Source of the DNA: Microbacteriaceae bacterium MWH-Ta3 | GTDB lineage: Bacteria > Actinomycetota > Actinomycetes > Actinomycetales > Microbacteriaceae | Direction: 5' to 3' | Assembly (NCBI GenBank): GCA_003053925.1 | Contig: QBKD01000001.1 | Coordinates: forward strand, 992,001 to 1,056,000 | DNA length: 64,000 bases | In this document: piece by piece, positions 18,414 through 26,938 of the stretch | Layout: each line of letters opens with the position of its first letter | How positions within the stretch are numbered: the first letter of the stretch is position 1 | Notes under the pieces: generated by a model | What the model was told of the DNA's origin: nothing | The model's database searches: none | The model's input: only the letters and a program-made list of their open reading frames with translations | Translations under genes and position numbers: made by a program

Positions 18414-19574
18414 GTGTTTGAAATTGCGAACACGCCGCGTGATTATGCGTGGGGTTCCCTCGGCGCGCTGTCGGCCCTAGCAGGTGTCTCGCGGCCCAAT
18501 TCACGCGAGGCAGAACTGTGGTTGGGCGATCACGCAGCGCACTCCGCAGTGCTCGTTTCCGACCCGTCTACTACCCTCCGCGAGTGGATTGCGCAGCACC
18601 CGGACCGCTCGGGAGGTCGTGACTTGCCGTTCCTTGTTAAGCTGCTGGCCGTCGCGCAGCCGCTGTCGATTCAGGTGCATCCCACTCGTGTGCAAGCCCA
18701 GGTGGCGTTTGCCGCCGAAAATGCGCAGGGCATTCCTGTCGATTCCGCGGATCGAAACTATCGAGACGACAACCACAAGCCTGAGATCATCATTGCCTTG
18801 ACGGATGGATTCTCGGCCCTGAGTGGTTTTCGGCCGACAGAGCAGATTCAGGCAATTCTGTCCGCTCTGTCCCACGCACTACCGGAAGCGGCAGGCGATA
18901 TCGATGCGGTGCGTGCGGCACTCGTGGCGGGCTCTGCATCCGCGGTCACGTGGATTTTGGGCAACCCTGCGCCGGTTTCGTCGCTGAGCAATGCTCTGAC
19001 GAATTCGACCGTGGTTCTCGCCGATTCCGTTGCGGCCGACGCGCTGGACGTTGCGCGACTCGCTGCCACGAAGTACCCAGGCGACCCTGGAATTGTGGTG
19101 TCGTTGCTGCTGAATCACGTCGTGCTGGCGGCCGGCGAATCACTTTTTGTTCCCGCCGGATGTATGCACGCCTATCTGCACGGACTGGGTGTCGAGGTCA
19201 TGGCCTCGAGCGACAACGTCGTGCGTGGCGGACTGACAGCGAAACACGTCGATGTCACGGAACTAGCGCGGATCATGGATGCCGAGGCGTTTGCACCACG
19301 GGTAGTCCCGCGCAGCCCGGCGCCGGGAATCGACGTCTTCGAGCCACCGATCGACGACTTTGCCGTCACGCGTGTGGTGGTGGACGGACGGGACGCCGCC
19401 CTGAATATCGAGGGCCCCGCCATCGCTGTGGTGACATCGGGCAGTGTTGATCTCGTGGCCCAGAATGCGGAGTCGGCGACTCCGACTCGCGCCTTCTTTA
19501 TCGAAGCGGGCGAGTTTTTGGCACAAATTGCAGGAAATGGAACGGTCTTCATCGCGCATCGTCCCGTCCGATAG
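18414..19574 (+). CDS. manA: Mannose-6-phosphate isomerase, class I
   Basis: 386-aa zinc isomerase interconverting fructose-6-phosphate and mannose-6-phosphate, the entry to GDP-mannose. Zn-site segments IQVHPTRVQA and DNHKPEIIIAL and the active-site FVPAGCMHAYLHG are present. The plus frame is open far upstream (from 17676), but that part is antisense to the O-antigen ligase gene. The real protein starts VFEIANTPRDYAWG at GTG 18414 behind GAGGAG/GAGGGGG. ManB lies 5 kb downstream. Confidence 0.93.
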   Translation: MFEIANTPRDYAWGSLGALSALAGVSRPNSREAELWLGDHAAHSAVLVSDPSTTLREWIAQHPDRSGGRDLPFLVKLLAVAQPLSIQVHPTRVQAQVAFAAENAQGIPVDSADRNYRDDNHKPEIIIALTDGFSALSGFRPTEQIQAILSALSHALPEAAGDIDAVRAALVAGSASAVTWILGNPAPVSSLSNALTNSTVVLADSVAADALDVARLAATKYPGDPGIVVSLLLNHVVLAAGESLFVPAGCMHAYLHGLGVEVMASSDNVVRGGLTAKHVDVTELARIMDAEAFAPRVVPRSPAPGIDVFEPPIDDFAVTRVVVDGRDAALNIEGPAIAVVTSGSVDLVAQNAESATPTRAFFIEAGEFLAQIAGNGTVFIAHRPVR

Positions 19575-19638
19575 GTTTCCTCAGCTCGGGAGAAAGTTCG
19601 CTTTTGCGAACATCGCCACGCGCGAGACAAATGTGGAC

Positions 19639-19667
19639 TTGACGAATTGAAATAACACGGGTGTAAT
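19639..19667 (+). promoter_or_regulatory. Promoter of whiB2-like gene
   Basis: TTGACG (19639-19644) and TGTAAT (19662-19667) with a 17-bp spacer, about 40 nt before ATG 19706. Confidence 0.5.
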
Positions 19668-19705
19668 TAGTGTTGTAACGCCCACCACCTCGACAGGAAA
19701 ACGAC

Positions 19706-20020
19706 ATGACGGAGTATCGCAACACTGTTCCAGAGAACTGGTTTGTTGATCCCGTTAAGTTGGGTGTCCCCGGGGTCTCGAACGGTGGTGTTGGCGACGA
19801 CAACCCGCTGGCATGGCAGGCAGACGCTCTGTGCTCGCAGACCGACCCGGAAGCTTTCTTCCCGGAAAAGGGTGGTTCGACCCGCGACGCAAAGCGTATT
19901 TGTTCCTCATGCTCGGTCAAGAGCGAGTGCCTCGAATTTGCCCTGGAAAACGACGAACGTTTCGGCATCTGGGGCGGCCTGTCCGAGCGCGAACGCCGTC
20001 GATTCCGCCGCCGCGCGTAA
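19706..20020 (+). CDS. whiB2: WhiB-family Fe-S transcription factor (WhiB2/WhmD type)
   Basis: 104 aa. Four cluster cysteines (C43, C66, C69, C75; C-x22-C-x2-C-x5-C) are followed by the GIWGGLSERERRR turn and a basic tail for DNA contact. WhiB2/WhmD controls septation and division in mycobacteria and streptomycetes. Assignment to the WhiB2 branch rests on the long N-terminal arm and on synteny (Rv3260c beside manA/manB). The ATG has CAGGAAA upstream. The next gene begins 6 nt after its stop. Confidence 0.92.
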   Translation: MTEYRNTVPENWFVDPVKLGVPGVSNGGVGDDNPLAWQADALCSQTDPEAFFPEKGGSTRDAKRICSSCSVKSECLEFALENDERFGIWGGLSERERRRFRRRA

Positions 20021-20026
20021 CACGCT

Positions 20027-22747
20027 GTGGTGCCCTCGATCACCTGCGACGCGGTCACCGCGATTGTCGTCACGCGACGGTCGGGTGAGCGCCTCGACGA
20101 GGTCCTCGAGAAACTCACGCAGCAGACGGTAGCCGTCGACACGATTATCATCGCGGATGCCACGGGTGGCGAGCTGCTGGTTCCCGGTGGGTACCGCATT
20201 GTTCCCGTTCACGGTGGCGTCGGTGACGCGGTCACGACGGTTCTTGCCGATGACGAATCGGCGCTGTTATGGGTACTACGTGACGACGTCGTTCCCCAAC
20301 CCACTGCCTTGGCTGCGCTGAGGGCCGTGCTCGATGCCAGCCCTTCGGTCGCCGTGGTGGGCCCCAAGCAAATGGATGCCGAACGCCCCGCCTTCATTCG
20401 GGAATTCGGTGAATCGATGTCCCGCTCGGGAATAGCCGTGCCGTTGGCGGAACACGAATTGGACCAGGCACAATACGACCGGGCCAGTGATGTGCTCGCC
20501 GTGGGCGAGGCCGGAATGCTTGTTCGTCGCACCGTGTGGGATCAGGTGGGCGGCTTCGATCCGGCACTGGCGGCGGCTGACGCCGCACTCGATTTCGGTC
20601 TGCGTGTGCGCGCACTCGGATGGCGAATCGAGGTTGTTCCGAACGCGAGTGTGACGGTGTCGCACACGGCGACCGAGGCATATCTGGGCGACGTGGCGGA
20701 TTCACGCATCGCGCGTGAGGAGGCCAAGGCCCTCACGCACCGCCGACTTGTGCACGGCAGCCGCGCGCTGCTGCCGCTTCACGCGTTGCTGCTTGTGGTG
20801 TCGGCCACGATGCTGACCCTCGGTCGTTTGGTGCGCAAGTCTCCTCACGCCATTGCGCGGTGGGGCGGAGTGCTCAGTGCCGTGTTCTCGCCCTCCGATA
20901 TTGTGCGCGCACAACGCCAGCGTGGTCGTGCTGCCCTGCGCCGTTCGGCACTAGCGCGCCTCGTTGTTCCCGCTGCCGACATGCGTCGACGTCGCGCCAT
21001 GGAACGTGACTCGGATCGAGCCCTTCGGGAATCGGGCGATGTGGCACCGCGATTGCCCTTCGTGCCGGCGGGCCTGTGGCTCACGGCACTCGCGCTGGCC
21101 ATCGGTTCGGTTCTGCAATCACCGTGGTTCGGTGCGACGGCGCTGGCGGGCGGCGGGCTTCGCCCCCTTAGCCCCACCCTGGGCGACCTGTGGGCGAGCG
21201 TTGGTGCTACCCAGTCACCGCTGTTTGCCGATGTGCAGGGAGCACCCGACGGATTCACCGCTGTGCTTGCGCTGATTGGTTCGCTGACCTGGTGGGACCC
21301 CAACATTGCGCTTGTCGGCCTGCTCGTTCTTGCCGTGCCGTTGGCGTTCGTGGCCGCTTGGGTCGGTGCGGGTGCACTGGTCACCAAGCCTGGCGTTGCG
21401 GTACTGATTGCCGGTTCGTGGGCGTTGCTGCCCACGTTGCACACCGCGATTTCCGAGGGCCGCGTTGCGGCGGTCATCGCACACATTGTTCTTCCGCTGG
21501 TTTTCCGTTCTCTCTGGGGCACCTCGGCTGTGGCGCGCGGTTGGCTGGCGCTGACCGTTGCTGTGGTGTGGGTGTCGGCTCCCGTCCTCGCGCCCTTCCT
21601 TCTCGCTGCCGTGGTTGCGCGAGTCTTCGTGCGTCCCGCCAGTCCTCGCCACCTCGTGACCCTGGTGCCCGCACTCGCGCTGGAATGGCCGCGCATTATC
21701 GAGGCGGCGACATCCGCAAGTCCGTTGTCGTACTTCGCCGACCGCGGCATTCCGGTGGTCGGACAGGCGCCCGACTCCCTCGGCCTGTTGGCACTGTGGC
21801 CTGTCGCCCCGAATCTGCCCTTCCTGGATGCACAGTTGTCCGTGTGGGTGGCACTCGCCATTGCTGGACTCTGTGCGGCACTGTCACTGGTCGCGGTCAT
21901 CGTGACGGGATCGTCGCGTGTTGCCGCACTCATTGTGGCCGGCTCTGTTGCGGTGTTTGCGGCCGCTCAGGTTTCGCAGTGGCAGCCGGCACGCGTGGGT
22001 GAGGCCACGGCGGGACTCTTCACGGGCAGCCTTCTGGACATCGCTTGGTGGGCGATTCTGTGTGGATCGGCCGTCGCGATTGCGCGGTTGCCGCGCCTTC
22101 GTGCCGTGACTGCGGGTCTGGTTACGGGAATCGTCGTGGTGTCGGCCGTGGCGCCCGCCACCGCAGTGCTTATGGGGCGCACGCCCGTGGTGGTGTCGCC
22201 GTCGCGCACATTGCCCGCGTACATCGAGGCCGAAACCGCCCGTAATGCCCAGGGCGGCACGCTCGTGATCACGCCCATCGAGGGCGGCTACCGCGCCCAA
22301 CTAGAACGTGGGGCCGGAAACACCCTGAACTCCTGGACCGCCTCGGTGGTGACTCGACACACCGAATCGACATCCGAGCGCGCATTGGCCGAACTCACGG
22401 CAAATCTCGTCGTCGAAAGTGGTTTCGATGCCGCGGGCGCTTTGGCTGCAGCGGGAATCGATTTTGTGGTCCTGAACGCCTCGCCTCATGACAATGCCGT
22501 CTCGGCAATCAATTCCCACGCGGCGCTCGCTGCCGTGGGCTCCACAGATGCCGGAGTGCTGTGGGCGGTCGAGGGTGACTCGGCGACGGCAGAATACGTT
22601 CCCACGACACACTGGGCCTGGGTCGCGGGCGTCGCGGGATCGGCCGCCGTCGCACTGATCGCGGGAATCCCCACCTCGTTGCCGCGCCGACGCCACGTCG
22701 ACGATGAACTACCGATCACCGTGGAGGAGGGCGACGATGAGTCCTAA
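20027..22747 (+). CDS. Family 2 glycosyltransferase fused to a polytopic membrane domain
   Basis: 906 aa. Residues 1-~230 are a GT-A domain (TAIVVTRRSGERLDEVL, WVLRDDVVPQP with the Asp pair near 86-87, GEAGMLVRRTVWDQVGG). About ten to twelve hydrophobic segments follow (from ~250), then a C-terminal extracytoplasmic part. Likely builds or extends a lipid-linked surface glycan with sugar from the ManA/ManB branch; donor and acceptor unknown. GTG start right after whiB2 without a clear ribosome site, so translational coupling is likely. The end overlaps the DUF5719 gene by 11 bp. Confidence 0.82.
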   Translation: MVPSITCDAVTAIVVTRRSGERLDEVLEKLTQQTVAVDTIIIADATGGELLVPGGYRIVPVHGGVGDAVTTVLADDESALLWVLRDDVVPQPTALAALRAVLDASPSVAVVGPKQMDAERPAFIREFGESMSRSGIAVPLAEHELDQAQYDRASDVLAVGEAGMLVRRTVWDQVGGFDPALAAADAALDFGLRVRALGWRIEVVPNASVTVSHTATEAYLGDVADSRIAREEAKALTHRRLVHGSRALLPLHALLLVVSATMLTLGRLVRKSPHAIARWGGVLSAVFSPSDIVRAQRQRGRAALRRSALARLVVPAADMRRRRAMERDSDRALRESGDVAPRLPFVPAGLWLTALALAIGSVLQSPWFGATALAGGGLRPLSPTLGDLWASVGATQSPLFADVQGAPDGFTAVLALIGSLTWWDPNIALVGLLVLAVPLAFVAAWVGAGALVTKPGVAVLIAGSWALLPTLHTAISEGRVAAVIAHIVLPLVFRSLWGTSAVARGWLALTVAVVWVSAPVLAPFLLAAVVARVFVRPASPRHLVTLVPALALEWPRIIEAATSASPLSYFADRGIPVVGQAPDSLGLLALWPVAPNLPFLDAQLSVWVALAIAGLCAALSLVAVIVTGSSRVAALIVAGSVAVFAAAQVSQWQPARVGEATAGLFTGSLLDIAWWAILCGSAVAIARLPRLRAVTAGLVTGIVVVSAVAPATAVLMGRTPVVVSPSRTLPAYIEAETARNAQGGTLVITPIEGGYRAQLERGAGNTLNSWTASVVTRHTESTSERALAELTANLVVESGFDAAGALAAAGIDFVVLNASPHDNAVSAINSHAALAAVGSTDAGVLWAVEGDSATAEYVPTTHWAWVAGVAGSAAVALIAGIPTSLPRRRHVDDELPITVEEGDDES

Positions 22748-24098
22748 CGCATCCCGCAGTGTCGCGATCGCGGTGTCCGGCACCGCCGTGGCCGCTGCCG
22801 TTATTGGTTCGCTGAGCCTGTCGTCACTCATTGCGGTGACTGTACCCAACGACGCCCACGTGGTGGTCCCCACCGCCGTGCAGCGCCAGTTGGTGTGTGC
22901 GGGTGGCATCTACGATTTTGTTGGCGACCAGTCGACTCTGACGCTGGTCGGTTCCAGCACTCCCTCGGTGGGCAACGGCGAAATCGTCGCGACAATCTCC
23001 GACGATTCCGGTGCCACCGCCTCGATCATCAACCACCTGGGCGACTCCGCGCGCGTGAGCGCCACCGAAACCGCGTCGTTCGCCAACGAAGAGATCAGTG
23101 GTTTCCTGGCGGCGGAATGCGGCGACCCGTTGAACGAGGCCTGGTTGGTGGGTGGCGACACGACGACGGGGCGCGACTCGGTCATCGTCATCACGAATTC
23201 CAGCGATGTGGCCGCCACAATCGACCTTGAAGTTTTCGGGTCACGGGGTGCCATCGAATCGCCCGGAGCACAGGGCATCGTTATTGCGGCCCAATCACAG
23301 CGGGCGTTTTCGCTGGCAGGGTTCGCCCCGGCCGAGCCATCGCCCGTTGTGCACGTCACCAGCAATGGTGCACCCGTGTGGACCACAATTCAAACGACCA
23401 TTGTGCGCGGACTGGTTGCGGGCGGTCTTGATTCGGTGACGCCGGCGTCAGGTGCCGCGATGTCGGCAATTTTCCCACTCGTTGTTGTGCCCGACCAAAG
23501 TGTTGTGGGACCTCTGCTGGCAGACCCTGACTTCAGTGACATGCAGACGCTCGTTCGTGTCTTTGTTCCTGGTGACACCGAAGGCGTCGTCACGATTCGC
23601 GTGACGAACATCGCAACGGGCGAATTCACCGACACGACTGCGGAAATCGCCGCGGGACGCGTGTTTGACGTGCCGCTGGCCGAACTGGCCGCTGGGAACT
23701 ATTCGGTCGACATTGCCGGTGGTATGCCCTTCGTCGCCAGCGTGAGGTTTGCCTCGTACGCGTCATCCATCAGCGCGGCCGATATTGCGTGGGCAACAGC
23801 TGCTCCGCAATTCACGGGGACGGTTGCGGTGACGGCGCCGACCGCAACGACTCTTGCCATTACTAACCCGGGCGAAGCAGAGGCCACGGTTGCCGTGTCG
23901 GGCCCTAACGGTGCGCGCGACTATTCGATTGCCCCGCACACGACGCGGCTAGTTGCCGCCGCCGCCGGCACCTGGGTATTCGAATCGACCGCGCCGGTCT
24001 CGGTTGCCCAGGTAGTCACGGGTTCGCGAGGAATCGCGGTAACCCGCGGCGTGCCCGCGCCCGGCAGTGTTGGTGCAGTGTCGGTTTTCACCGGCTAG
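22737..24098 (+). CDS. DUF5719-type exported protein
   Basis: 453 aa with one N-terminal hydrophobic segment (about residues 8-34, signal anchor or signal peptide) and a beta-rich Ala/Val/Thr extracytoplasmic region with repeating sandwich-like units. DUF5719 proteins follow this glycosyltransferase in many Microbacteriaceae; function unknown. ATG 22737 is preceded by GGAGGAGGG inside the end of the glycosyltransferase. The 3' end overlaps the opposing zincin-like gene by 4 bp. A partner of the membrane glycosyltransferase is inferred from coupling only. Confidence 0.75.
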   Translation: MSPNASRSVAIAVSGTAVAAAVIGSLSLSSLIAVTVPNDAHVVVPTAVQRQLVCAGGIYDFVGDQSTLTLVGSSTPSVGNGEIVATISDDSGATASIINHLGDSARVSATETASFANEEISGFLAAECGDPLNEAWLVGGDTTTGRDSVIVITNSSDVAATIDLEVFGSRGAIESPGAQGIVIAAQSQRAFSLAGFAPAEPSPVVHVTSNGAPVWTTIQTTIVRGLVAGGLDSVTPASGAAMSAIFPLVVVPDQSVVGPLLADPDFSDMQTLVRVFVPGDTEGVVTIRVTNIATGEFTDTTAEIAAGRVFDVPLAELAAGNYSVDIAGGMPFVASVRFASYASSISAADIAWATAAPQFTGTVAVTAPTATTLAITNPGEAEATVAVSGPNGARDYSIAPHTTRLVAAAAGTWVFESTAPVSVAQVVTGSRGIAVTRGVPAPGSVGAVSVFTG

Positions 24099-24514
24099 GC
24101 GTGGGGGAAATACCGACCCGGAGCCAAATCGTAGGGATCCATGGCCAGAAGATCGGCAATGGCTTCGATCACCGTTGTTTCAATGTTATTGCGCCGGTGC
24201 CAGTCGTCCTGTTTATGCAGGCGCGTAAGGCGCTCGATGGGCAATCGGTACACGATTACGTGGCGTTTCGGTCGAGAAATACTCCAACGACCATCGCCAC
24301 CCAGCGGAATGTCGCCCGCAGGCAGCAGTGCCATGTCCACCCTCAGACCCGTCATTAGGTCGGGCCTGGTTTCCATGAGGTACGCCATCACGTCTTGCGC
24401 GGAATCAACAAAAAGCCGGTTGCGGTCCATCGAATGAATCGAGGACACGCCGCGCGGATTACTGCGCGGTCCGCGACCGTGCCTGCTCCGCGCGCGTTCA
24501 CCGAAAATTGCCAC
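24095..24514 (-). CDS. Zincin-like (Rv3259-type) protein without HExxH
   Basis: 139 aa, annotated in relatives as a metallopeptidase-family protein (zincin_1). Seen: basic N-terminus, PLGGDGRWSISRPKRHVIVYR strand region and a helix IETTVIEAIADLLAMDPYDL where true zincins carry HExxH. The two His and the Glu are not arranged for zinc binding, so proteolysis is doubtful; actinobacterial homologues share the loss. GTG start with TATGGT 6 nt upstream (leaderless), divergent from DUF3499 as in the Rv3258-Rv3259 pair. Confidence 0.78.
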   Translation of the reverse strand: MAIFGERARSRHGRGPRSNPRGVSSIHSMDRNRLFVDSAQDVMAYLMETRPDLMTGLRVDMALLPAGDIPLGGDGRWSISRPKRHVIVYRLPIERLTRLHKQDDWHRRNNIETTVIEAIADLLAMDPYDLAPGRYFPHA

Positions 24515-24520
24515 GGCTCC

Positions 24521-24526
24521 ACCATA
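24521..24526 (-). promoter_or_regulatory. -10 element of zincin-like gene (leaderless)
   Basis: TATGGT, 6 nt before GTG 24514. Confidence 0.55.
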
Positions 24527-24543
24527 ACAACTGCCAAAGAAGG

Positions 24544-24549
24544 TAGCCT
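24544..24549 (+). promoter_or_regulatory. -10 element of DUF3499 gene (leaderless)
   Basis: TAGCCT, 7 nt before ATG 24557; 42 bp separate the two divergent start codons. Confidence 0.6.
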
Positions 24550-24556
24550 GTACAAG

Positions 24557-24766
24557 ATGTCACGAACCTGCAGCATGACCCTGTGTCCTGCCGACGCCCA
24601 CCACACGTTGACCTACGACTATGAATCGCATGTCGCGGCAATTGGTCCGCTGAGCCCCGAGCCCAGTCCCAACGGGCACGACCTCTGTCTCGCTCATTCC
24701 GAGCGGTGGACGCCGCCCGTGGGATGGAGCGTCATTCGTTTTCACCGTGACTTCGAGGAAAGGTAA
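24557..24766 (+). CDS. DUF3499 family protein
   Basis: 69-aa protein. Cysteines at the start (SRTCSMTLCP) and later DLCLAHSERW could form a small zinc site; the TLTYDYESHVAAIGPL segment is typical of DUF3499. Function unknown. The start is set by the leaderless promoter; the longer open frame upstream is antisense to the zincin-like gene. It ends 3 nt before manB and probably forms an operon with it, as in other actinobacteria. Confidence 0.82.
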   Translation: MSRTCSMTLCPADAHHTLTYDYESHVAAIGPLSPEPSPNGHDLCLAHSERWTPPVGWSVIRFHRDFEER

Positions 24767-24769
24767 CCC

Positions 24770-26209
24770 GTGGCTCATCCCGATCTGACCCGCTTTGTCA
24801 AAACGTACGATATCCGTGGCCTTGTGGGCTCGGAACTGACCGACGACGTGGTTTCCGCATTGGCGGCAGGTTTCGTTGACGAGGTGGGTGCCGAGGGTCG
24901 CACCGTCGTTGTGGGCCACGATATGCGCGATTCGTCCCCGGGGTTTGTGGCTGCTTTTATTGCAGGCGCCACGGCACGCGGTGCGAACGTGGTCAACCTC
25001 GGGCTGTGCTCGACCGACATGTCCTACTACGCCTCTGGAACACTGGATGCGCCGTCGGCCATGTTCACGGCTTCGCACAACCCCGCAGCCTATAACGGCA
25101 TCAAGCTGTCGCGCGCCAGGGCGCAGGGAATCAGCCTCGACACCGGTCTTGCTTCGATTCGAGATCGGGCCATTGCCTACCTGGCTAGTGGAATTCCCGT
25201 GGTAAGCCAGCCTGGAACGGTGACGACCGCCGATGTCCTGGCCGACTACGCGACATATTTGCGCACGTTGGTGCCATTGGAATCCATTCGCCCTCTGCGC
25301 GTCGTCGTTGACGCCGGTAACGGCATGGGCGGTCTCACTGTTCCCGCGGTGCTGGAAACCGCGGCGGGCCTCGCGGCACTGCCGATAACCATCATCCCGA
25401 TGTACTTCGAACTCGACGGGAATTTCCCGAACCACGAGGCGAACCCGTTGGAACCCGCGAACATCGTCGACCTGCAAAAGGCGGTTGTCGCACACGGCGC
25501 CGATATCGGTTTGGCCTTTGACGGCGACGCCGACCGTTGTTTTGTCGTGGACGAGCGCGGCGAGCCGGTGAACCCCAGTGCGGTGGCCGCGATTGTGGCA
25601 CTGCGTGAAATCGCCCGAGTGACGGCCGCGGGCGAGAGCCCCATCACGGTTCTGCACAACCTGATTACGTCGGTGATTGTTCCCGAGGTCATCCGAGGCG
25701 CTAAGGCCGTGCCCGTGCGAACAAATGTCGGGCACTCGTTAATCAAGGACACCATGCGCGAAACCGGTGCGGTATTCGGTGGGGAACATTCCGCGCACTA
25801 TTACTTCCGTGACTATTGGTCGGCGGACAACGGCATGTTGGCGGCAATGCACGTTCTGGCGGAGTTCGGTTCGCAATCACGGCCGCTCTCGGAGTTTGCC
25901 TCGGCCTTTGCGCCCTACGCGCAGTCTGGCGAAATCAATTCGGTCGTCACCGATGTCGATGCCGCGTACTCGCGTATCCGTGCGGCCTTCGCGGGCCGCG
26001 GAACCGAGGACACGCTGGATGGACTTACCGTGTCGTGTTGTGTTAACGATTCATCGCTGCCTCCGGAACCCGGCGAACAGCGCAGTTTCTGGTGGTTTAA
26101 CGTGCGTCCATCCAACACCGAGCCACTACTCCGTCTGAACGTCGAGGGCGGTACTCCCGAACAGATGGCCGCCATACGCGACGAAGTTCTGGCTCTCATT
26201 CGCGCCTAA
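24770..26209 (+). CDS. manB: Phosphomannomutase/phosphoglucomutase
   Basis: 479-aa alpha-D-phosphohexomutase making mannose-1-phosphate for GDP-mannose. Active-site serine in TASHNPAAYNGIK, Mg-binding FDGDADRCF, sugar-binding GGEHSAHYYF and phosphate-binding RPSNTEPLLRLN. GTG start with GAGGAAAGG eight bases upstream. Together with ManA (18414) and the glycosyltransferase (20027) it makes up a mannose-activation and surface-glycan neighbourhood. Confidence 0.94.
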   Translation: MAHPDLTRFVKTYDIRGLVGSELTDDVVSALAAGFVDEVGAEGRTVVVGHDMRDSSPGFVAAFIAGATARGANVVNLGLCSTDMSYYASGTLDAPSAMFTASHNPAAYNGIKLSRARAQGISLDTGLASIRDRAIAYLASGIPVVSQPGTVTTADVLADYATYLRTLVPLESIRPLRVVVDAGNGMGGLTVPAVLETAAGLAALPITIIPMYFELDGNFPNHEANPLEPANIVDLQKAVVAHGADIGLAFDGDADRCFVVDERGEPVNPSAVAAIVALREIARVTAAGESPITVLHNLITSVIVPEVIRGAKAVPVRTNVGHSLIKDTMRETGAVFGGEHSAHYYFRDYWSADNGMLAAMHVLAEFGSQSRPLSEFASAFAPYAQSGEINSVVTDVDAAYSRIRAAFAGRGTEDTLDGLTVSCCVNDSSLPPEPGEQRSFWWFNVRPSNTEPLLRLNVEGGTPEQMAAIRDEVLALIRA

Positions 26210-26222
26210 CGAAGGCACGGAC

Positions 26223-26228
26223 TATTCT
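26223..26228 (+). promoter_or_regulatory. -10 element upstream of mtrA
   Basis: TATTCT 23 nt before GTG 26252; the short leader holds a GAGAGGTGA ribosome site. Confidence 0.5.
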
Positions 26229-26251
26229 GAAACGACAGCGAGAGGTGACCT

Positions 26252-26938
26252 GTGACTGCACGAATTCTCATCGTCGATGATGAACCCGCCATTTGTGAAG
26301 TGGTCGAGATGGTTCTGCGCGCCGAGGGTTTCGACACGCGCACGGCCATGAATGGCAACACAGCCCTCGATGTCTTTCATGAATACGAACCCAATCTAGT
26401 GTTGCTCGATTTGAATCTGCCCGGAATTGACGGCATTCAAGTGTGCCAGCGTATTCGAGAAATCAGCGGAACACCGATCGTCATGCTGACCGCGCGCACC
26501 GACGCACAGGACATCATTGCGGGACTCGAGGCCGGCGCCGATGACTATATTGAAAAACCCTTTAACGAGAAGGTGCTGGTGGCGCGAATCCGCGCCTGCA
26601 TGCGTCGACCGGTAGCGTCGACCAGCCCCGAGCTGCGTATTGGGGACATCATCGTCGATGTCAAGGCGCACGTGGTCACGCGCGAAGGCATTCCCATCTC
26701 ATTGACTCCATTGGAGTTCGATTTGTTGCACACACTGGCGGCACATCCCGGTGAGGTGTATTCGCGCGAGGCACTCTTGGAAAAGGTATGGGGTTACCGC
26801 TACAAGGCCGACACCCGTCTGGTCAACGTGCACGTTCAGCGACTGCGGTCCAAGGTTGAACTCGATGTCGAAGACCCCCGTATTGTTGTGACCGTTCGTG
26901 GTGTGGGCTATCGCGCCGGAGACCCGATTTCGCGATGA
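26252..26938 (+). CDS. mtrA: Response regulator MtrA
   Basis: 228-aa OmpR/PhoB-type regulator. Receiver domain with acidic pocket D9-D10, phospho-acceptor D53 (LLDLNLPG), and switch and Lys residues in PIVMLTART and IEKPF. The C-terminal winged helix reads SLTPLEFDLLHTLAAHPG and VHVQRLRSKVE. MtrA links envelope state to division and replication genes in Actinobacteria. The identification rests on the mtrB-lpqB neighbours and close family resemblance. The stop overlaps the mtrB start (ATGA). Confidence 0.95.
   Translation: MTARILIVDDEPAICEVVEMVLRAEGFDTRTAMNGNTALDVFHEYEPNLVLLDLNLPGIDGIQVCQRIREISGTPIVMLTARTDAQDIIAGLEAGADDYIEKPFNEKVLVARIRACMRRPVASTSPELRIGDIIVDVKAHVVTREGIPISLTPLEFDLLHTLAAHPGEVYSREALLEKVWGYRYKADTRLVNVHVQRLRSKVELDVEDPRIVVTVRGVGYRAGDPISR

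Noticed and set aside
20845-21933. 362-aa open frame antisense to the glycosyltransferase
   Set aside because: Arg/Ser/Thr/Ala-rich shadow of a membrane-domain coding region.
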